NCBI GenBank assembly: GCA_914767715.1
Contig: OU612066.1
Coordinates: forward strand, 17,487,001-17,551,000
Direction of reading: 5' to 3'
From: Membranipora membranacea
Taxonomy: Eukaryota > Bryozoa > Gymnolaemata > Cheilostomatida > Membraniporidae
DNA length: 64,000 nt
Shown here: positions 58,148 to 64,000 of the stretch, piece after piece
How the letters are laid out: each line of letters begins with the position of its first letter
Position numbering within the stretch: position 1 is the first letter of the stretch
The notes under the pieces: generated by a model
What the model was told of the DNA's origin: nothing
The model's database searches: none
Seen by the model: only the letters and a program-made list of their open reading frames with translations
Position numbers and translations under genes: made by a program

Positions 58148-60642
58148 TCAGGGCAGGCAAACGGTATGTGTTAGAATGTGATTTTTCAAATTTGATTGAT
58201 GTGCTGCTCTAAAAGGGCATTCAGGGCAAGTGAATGGTTTCTCGCCGGTATGTGTCAGCATGTGAATTTTCAAACGTGATTGTTGTGCGGCTCTATAAGG
58301 GCACTCGGGGCAAGCAAACGGTTTTTCTCCGGTATGTGTCAGAATGTGATTTTTCAAATTTGATTGATGTGCTGCTCTAAAAGGACATTCAGGGCAAGCG
58401 AATGGTTTCTCGCCGGTATGTGTCAGAATGTGCTTTTGTATATTCTGTTTATAAACGCTTCTATAGGGACATTCAGGGCAAGCAAATGGTTTCTCGCCGG
58501 TATGTGTCAGAATGTGACTCTTCAAACTCGATATTCTTGTAGTTCTGTAAGGGCATTTGGTACAAGCATATGGTTTTTCTCCAGTATGTGTCATCATATG
58601 CCTTCTCAGATTTGATAGTCTTGGGGTTCCGTAAGGGCATTCAGTGCAAGCGTATCTTTTTTCTCCAGTATCTTTCCGCAAGTAGTGTATCAGTTTCTTC
58701 TTGCCTCCCAAGCGCTCAAATATAGGATCTAGGACTGGATTTGACCAAGTCTGGGTTTGATCATGTTCTATCTCTAGATCAATTGGAGCTTCAGGTTTGA
58801 TCTGCAGTTTCTGATTCTGACTCGCATCGAGTTTTTCACCATCCTTATACTCTACTGATTCATCAGGGTCATCATCAGTAGTCCGTGAGAGTTCAGTGTC
58901 ATCAGTTGGTAAGTACTCAGGTAGGCTAGCATCAAACTCCGAGTCACATTCTACCTTAATAGGTTCCACATGTGCTGCAGATTCCATTACTGTTCTTGTA
59001 TTATATGTTTGATCGTCATGTGATGACGCTGCAGCAAGGTCGTCTGTTATTGGTACACTGACTGTATGGTTAGATGGTATAGTCTCTTCAGGAGACTGAA
59101 TGATACTGCAGTCTCCTTCATATGACGCTTCTGACAAAATATATAGCTAATGTAAACTCATCATAACTAATATGCACCCAATTAATGATGTTGGGATCTG
59201 CTACCTAGTCTGGTATTCAGCCAAATATTGGGGACCATTTTTGTATACTCTGGTAACTATGTCTTTCACTTTGGTGTTGGTTATTGCTTGTGTGAAGTTG
59301 TCCACTATGTAGTAGACAACATCACACAAACAATCACCAACACGACAAAGAAAAAAGAGCGGGAAAACCAATTGGACTGTGAGAAAACTGATGTCCGCTA
59401 GAAGATTCAGTTCACTCACCAACTGAGCCGGTATACAACTTGAAATAGGATGACAAGCTCTGGTGCCAAGATGACAATTTTAGATAGCGATGTTAATTTG
59501 CATAGGAAATAACCTTCAATGAGACTCTTGAAATTCACTTCTAACTGTTTCTGTATACTGAGAGAGAGACCACCATGTAGTGAGAGTATATCATTACTAC
59601 CTTCTCCACACTTTGAGGCTAAGAATGCGACCTGGTATCCTTGCTGGTGCACAGACTCAACCTGTGGAAAAAAGTTATCGGGCATTTAAAGGTTTCCTAG
59701 TAGGATACCATGCAAGACGAATCATTAACACCATGTCAGGCACAAGAGGCTTTTACATATATGTATAAACTTTTATTGCTTTTGAACAAATAGGGGCCCT
59801 TGGCAGCTGCTCAAATACACCAACATCTAGCTGCAGCCTCAAAAACATGCCTCAGTTGATGAAGGCTAATGATGATGCGTGTTTTTTCCTCATGGTTATA
59901 TGAACCATTCATACTGAGTATATTGGCTAATAACTAAGCATGAGTCATGTGACCTTTGGGGTATAATGGCTGGTTAAAATCAGATATAATTTGATTATTT
60001 TATCATCCAGAATGGTATGGTGAGTTTGCAAATGCAGACATATATATTGAGGATTAAATTGAATGATATATAAAAAATCCAATAGTATAGTGGAAATATA
60101 TGTGTTGAAAACCCATAATGTCACATAACACGTAACATGACTTATGCTTTGTTATAAGCCAATAGGAACTCAGTATGAATGGTTCATATAACCATGAGGA
60201 AAGAACACACATCACCATTGGCCAATTCATTAACTGAGGCCAGTTTTTTAGGCTGCAGCTAGACGTTTGGTGTATTTGAGCAGCTGCCAACAAGGAGCCC
60301 CTATTTGTTCAAATGCAATAAAAATTTGAACTTGTATGTCAAAGCCTCTTGTGCTCTATGTGGTGTTAATGATTTGTCTTGTAATGGTACCCTGCTAGGA
60401 AACCTTTAAGTATATACCTCGAAACATAACCACAACTCCCTTCTCAAGTTCATCTTTCACTCTGATCTCATGTACATTTAGGTAGAATGTAATAAGCCAC
60501 TCTTATTCTGATGGCGAAATATCACGTAGCATCATCTAGGTCGTAATCAGAGAAACATGAGAGACAACAAACTCACCACTCCTGAGAAAAGCTGACCGAT
60601 GAATGCTGATAGCTTTTGTTCTACGTCAGAGCTTGCCTCCAT
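58148..60642 (-). CDS. C2H2 zinc-finger protein, cluster gene 6 (3 exons, frameshifted tail)
   Basis: Exons 60642-60577, 59661-59514 and 59130-58148 (- strand) join to 398 codons plus stop. The N-terminal module is intact (MEASSDVEQ). The linker has an extra segment (SSHDDQTYNTRTVMES) and keeps IKVE and IKPE. Six fingers follow, helix -1/2/3/6 R/S/N/R, R/S/S/S, Y/Q/N/K, H/S/N/N, Q/S/R/I and H/S/N/N; fingers 4 and 6 are nearly identical. An 11-bp deletion between two ACC repeats in the next linker shifts frame, giving VCLP and a stop. The lost seventh finger is still readable in another frame down to about 58075. The intron 2 donor is GTTATT instead of GTAATT, a weaker site. Intron 1 (915 bp) carries a 716-bp TTAA-target element. 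Confidence 0.82.
59274..59343. repeat. Palindrome in intron 2 of gene 6
   Basis: A roughly 66-bp near-perfect inverted repeat with arms GTTGGTTATTGCTTGTGTGA and GTTGGTGATTGTTTGTGTGA. It is related to 39797-39866 in gene 4; genes 1-3 hold only one arm. Confidence 0.7.
59690..60405. mobile_element. TTAA-target element in intron 1 of gene 6, 716 bp
   Basis: Tips AGGTTTCCTAGTAGGATACC and AGGTTTCCTAGCAGGGTACC, with arms matching for about 250 bp. TTAA lies at 59686-59689 and 60406-60409. The paralogous introns of genes 1-3 read through GGTATATACTTAAATGCCC or a close variant, the exact empty site. There is no transposase. The TTAA target suggests a piggyBac-like mover, though the tips lack the usual CCC. 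Confidence 0.85.
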
Positions 60643-61094
60643 GGTAACACTGAAACCTTTGTCTACAAAATATAATAAAATTCAACAACAAAATAGGGCA
60701 ATACATCAAAAAGGTCAGCTAGGCAATATATATAACCATTTTATGATAGACACATGAGGTGGCGAGATGCGCAAGTTTGAGGAGCGCTGCCAAACACAAG
60801 TTGATGGTCAAGCCCAACAAGGCAGGTTGACTTGTGTGGTGTCTGTTGATCAGCGTCCAAACCAGTATTCTGGAATCCGACCAAAAACTCAAGAGTTGCA
60901 AGAGAATGTTACAGCACATTTATTGTCAAATTTTCTGATGACCTTGGGTGGGCATATAGTCAAGTCCTGAAAGTGTTCTGCAGTATGTCATAGAGAAGTG
61001 TGAATACTGCCAATGTTGGTGGTGTAATGCTAAAATGATTTCGGCAAAAATGCGTGGTTGATGAACTGCTGAGAATTGAAGGTGAGGGTGTGAG

Positions 61095-61509
61095 CAGTGG
61101 CGTATATTAGCACTCACGGCCCATGGATTTCCGTGAGTGGCTGAATAGCTCAGTGTGTAGAGCGTCCGCCTTATAATCATTGTAAATGAGATTGTTGTGG
61201 GTTCGAATCTCATCGAGGACAGGTTTTTTTCAAATGGGTGCTTTATTACTGGAGAATTTTTACCGTAAACTTCTACTGCTATTGAGTTGTTTTCTGAAAG
61301 TACCCAACAGCTTAGTGAGCTATTGAAATACCTCTCTGCTTGCACTATTTTGCTACCGATATGCAAAAATTTCCGTGGTGGGAGGGCGCTTAAGCGCCCC
61401 TCCCACACCCTCCCCGCCACGCCTACGCCGTGTGGATCGGGCTGCGCCCGATTATTATGCTCATCTCTGAAAAGTCAGTGAGTGAAATTTTTTAGAATAT
61501 ACGCCCCTG
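61095..61509. mobile_element. hAT-like non-autonomous element carrying a tRNA-like sequence
   Basis: 415 bp, with tips CAGTGGCGTATATT and CAGGGGCGTATATT (13 of 14 match) and a perfect 8-bp target duplication GGTGTGAG (61087-61094 and 61510-61517). The tip CAG and 8-bp duplication fit hAT. Genes 2, 4 and 5 have the empty site in their 5' flanks. Inside are a tRNA-like block and a near-perfect 30-bp palindrome around GGCGCTTAAGCGCC (61377-61406). Confidence 0.85.
61137..61230 (+). ncRNA. tRNA-derived sequence with Pol III boxes
   Basis: An A-box-like TAGCTCAGTGTG (61146-61157) with a pairable D arm (GCTC/GAGC) and a B-box GGTTCGAATCT (61200-61210) are followed by T7 near 61224-61230, a Pol III terminator. 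The acceptor arms do not pair and the anticodon arm is not convincing, so it is not a working tRNA. It may be a SINE-like or tRNA-pseudogene insert that is still transcribable. Confidence 0.6.
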
Positions 61510-61799
61510 GGTGTGAGCTCACAGAGCAGTTCAGCATGCTACAGCATATTGTGATCACAAACAAGATATTTGTTCCATCTGCGGCTTAACTTAAGATTTT
61601 CACATTTTTGAAGGTCGAACATGATGCACCAGTTGTCTTCCAAAAGTTGTGTATTATCGTGTTTTCCACAAAAAGCCTGATGTAAGAGTTGATCACGTAT
61701 GGTATGTGATTAGAAAAAGATTAGAAGAAGATTGAGCACGCTACTGAACATCGAAACACTCTTGATGTGACAGGTTAGGCAGAAAGGGGGTGGTGGTCA

Positions 61800-62540
61800 A
61801 CAACAATATTTACTGGATCTTTAAATTAGGTTTTACCGTACAAAGTTGCTAATCTGGCTGCAGATCCTCATTAATATCAGTTTATTGATCTGTTTTTTTG
61901 TGGTCCACTTTGTCTAGTCTAGTCTTGTCTAGTAAGCAAGCATCTACTTCATGTATTTTCTTGCGTGGCTCGGAGATAAGGGTAGCAAGTTCAATAAGCT
62001 CTCACAACTCTGCCAGCTCCTGAATCCATGTTGTTGGAGAGGAGTTTTTTTGCTGGCTTATAGCAAAACATTGCTTGTATCAACGTTTTCCATAAACTTG
62101 CTACATACACAGCTAACAACCATTGCTATTGAATCAGATGGGGGATTTTTAGACACTGGGCAGCCATTACTTTATTCCAATCATCAGGTACCACAAAGTA
62201 CACCAGAGAACTTTGGAAGATGTGTGATAGTTCAGGTACGAGTGTGGGTGCGCGCTCCTTCAGTTGCCAGATTATCAAGCCTAGTAGTGTCGTTGTGGTA
62301 AAACTAGTTCTGATGCACTGAGAGATCAATGCCTCCATTCTGTATAGCTCAAAGAAAACAAAATGAGGCTTTGATATCAGTGTTGTCATCTCTAATTGGG
62401 AATATACATTCAGAAATTGATGTATGTATGTTTTGTATTCGTCTCCCCGATGATGAGTGTCTACAACCCATTCTTAACTCACCTCTGGGACTGACCCATC
62501 CGACCCTGTCAATTTGTGTCCAGATGTGTTTGTCGTCCGC
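61800..62540 (-). mobile_element. Degenerate LINE RT relic upstream of gene 6
   Basis: The - strand reads TLVPELSHIFQSSLVYFVVP and DDWNKVMAAQCLKI near 62270-62130, with broken frames down to about 61800. It is paralogous to 18490-19310 and 49262-49960. Confidence 0.65.
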
Positions 62541-63482
62541 CGGTTGTCCGAGAGCCTATCCATATTATATGGCACTCTTAACGTTTTTGATTGGTGGAAT
62601 GTAATATAAATTAGAGTTCACATCAAATTTATGAAAAATGCTATACAATACAGCTAACAGAACTGAGCTAATCCCTGCAGTGAATGGCCTCTGCATGCAA
62701 TCACTTCATTCCAAATATTTATTAACTTCTTGATACCACTCCGCTACATCACAACCCAGACCCAGTGAGTTATGTTTGTAAACCAAATCAACATAAAATC
62801 CTCATATTAATGGTGCGATCATATAGAGTGGCGGTAAGTCCAAATTACATACATGATACTGCTGAGAGTGAGTACATGCAAGGAGTTACTCCTTGATACA
62901 TGTAACTACACATGAATGGGGCTCCCTGCACACAAAGCTGTCTTCAATTTCTTCAGAGAAAATAGAGCAATCTTCATTTTTAAAACTCTCATCTTCAGGA
63001 TCAAATCTTCAGAACAACTGGACTGTAACGGCAGGAATGCACCCTGCAGTAGGCTTTATGCAAAGCTATTAATTTGTAAGCTACGAAGCTACGCTCATTA
63101 TCATATTTTCTATTGTTAGCGCTTAGACCCAAAATATAGGGGCTTCACTCTAGAAAGTGAGTCAGAGAGACATAGATGCATCGTTGTATTCATAGATATT
63201 ATTTGTTGTAATCATATATACAGAGACAATTCATACGCATACCAGATATATTTGCTTCCGAGAAATCATAGGAGCCAATAGGTAATTATTAATTACGTGA
63301 CATTGCTATATGTTGGTGTAGAGATTACTTTCCATACATTTCCTTGATGGTATCATGATGGTATCTGATACATTATTTGATGTTAAGCATATTAATGCTA
63401 TTTTTCTTTCTTTGTGTAATATTTTCACGCTATTTTCATACAGTTTTACATCTCAACGGAATAAACCCCAATGTGTTAGTAA
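62541..63482. other. No gene recognised
   Basis: AT-rich. The palindromic motif AAGGAGTTACTCCTT lies near 62880. Nothing else is supportable. Confidence 0.35.
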
Positions 63483-64000
63483 ACTCCAAACTTCTTCGAT
63501 ATCTCGGCCGCTACAGTAAAACTATTCCTATCACCACATGGGTACTTGGCTTTTGAAGATGGATGCACCAACCCACAGGAATTTCCTTGCGCAAGGAAAT
63601 TCTCATCTATTGAACCTGCATCACATGATGGTAACCCAGAAACTTTCCATAAATGGCTGACATCCTTCTGCCTACTGATCGAAAGTGAGATTTCAGATCC
63701 GATCGAGCGCCTGTTGTATTTGGAGCGATACACTACAGGGGAAGCCCAAGACGCTATAAAAGGTTACTTTATAGCCTGTAATTCGACATGCTATGAAGCA
63801 GCTATCTCGGAACTAAAGGAACAATTTGGAAATCCGTATCTGCTGGTTAACTGTTATCGCCAGAGGCTTATTGACTGGGAATATATTCAAAAGAACGATG
63901 GTCCAGCTTTGAGGCAATTTGTTCGCTTCCTGTTTACTATTCATATGGTTATGGAAAAGGTCCATAAGAGCATTCTGAACTTGGACTGTCCCTTCTTCAT
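63483..64000 (+). mobile_element. BEL/Pao-like gag fragment, runs off the window
   Basis: An open + frame from 63483 to the end (no stop, no early ATG) reads ASHDGNPETFHKWLTSFCLL, then ERLLYLERYTTGEAQDAI, CYEAAISELKEQFGNPYLL and GPALRQFVRF. The pattern F-G-P--F--W---F---I, rL-yLe-y--GeA---I, and a-a---L---fGnp is that of the DUF1759 gag region of BEL/Pao retrotransposons. The frame may start upstream of the window's visible ATGs by splicing, or be 5' truncated. No LTR is identified. The rest of the element would lie beyond 64000. Confidence 0.65.

Larger units (their letters stand above)
60643..61620 (-). other. 5' flank of gene 6, split by a hAT-like element
   Basis: Reverse complement of the flanks of genes 2, 4 and 5 (for example ATCACAAACAAGATATTTG near 61555). 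It contains the insertion at 61095-61509. No gene is seen. Confidence 0.6.

Noticed and set aside
61137-61220. Functional tRNA gene
   Set aside because: Acceptor arms do not pair and no clean anticodon stem forms, despite good A and B boxes. Kept as tRNA-like sequence only.

Overview
The window looks like animal, probably invertebrate, nuclear DNA. It is AT-rich, its genes are split by GT-AG introns, and it is crowded with metazoan-type retroelements (Ty3/gypsy, DIRS, BEL/Pao, CR1/Jockey-like LINEs) and many small inverted-repeat DNA elements. The species cannot be fixed from the sequence alone.

The backbone is a cluster of six paralogous C2H2 zinc-finger genes plus one decapitated remnant. 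Five lie on the + strand (414-2033, 20518-22432, 34431-36194, 39155-40727, 51071-53191) and one on the - strand (60642-58148); the remnant is at 12873-13034. All six share one design: a 66-nt exon 1, a 148-nt exon 2, and a large exon 3 that begins in phase 1 and carries an acidic linker and 3-8 zinc fingers. Exons 1-2 encode a conserved N-terminal module of about 71 residues that I do not recognise. The linker keeps a SUMO-type motif (IKVE) in all six copies. Finger number and DNA-contact residues differ between copies. This resembles the layout of KRAB or ZAD zinc-finger clusters, with a different N-terminal module; a role in repressing transposons is only inference.

The genes sit in duplicated segments of several kb with two kinds of 3' flank, A and B. 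Some copies are mosaics, which points to unequal crossing-over. Because the paralogs are alignable, several serve as empty-site controls for transposon insertions in the others.

Region by region. 1-6.1 kb: gene 1, then a 2.36-kb foldback element with a G-rich core. 6.5-13 kb: LINE RT fused in frame to DIRS debris, another LINE, and the gene remnant. 13-18.1 kb: type B flank, LINE pieces and three inverted-repeat elements. 18.5-25.4 kb: LINE relic, gene 2, type A flank. 25.4-30.4 kb: an apparently intact Ty3/gypsy element with identical-looking LTRs. 30.4-34.4 kb: LINE 3' ends, a 613-bp foldback and a zinc-knuckle ORF. 34.4-42 kb: genes 3 and 4. 42-49.3 kb: a near-complete CR1-like LINE and a second LINE interrupted by a hAT-like MITE. 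49.3-54.5 kb: LINE relic and gene 5. 54.7-62.5 kb: LINE tail, inverted type A flank, gene 6 and its upstream segment carrying a hAT-like element with a tRNA-like insert. 63.5-64 kb: start of a BEL/Pao-like gag, cut off by the window end.
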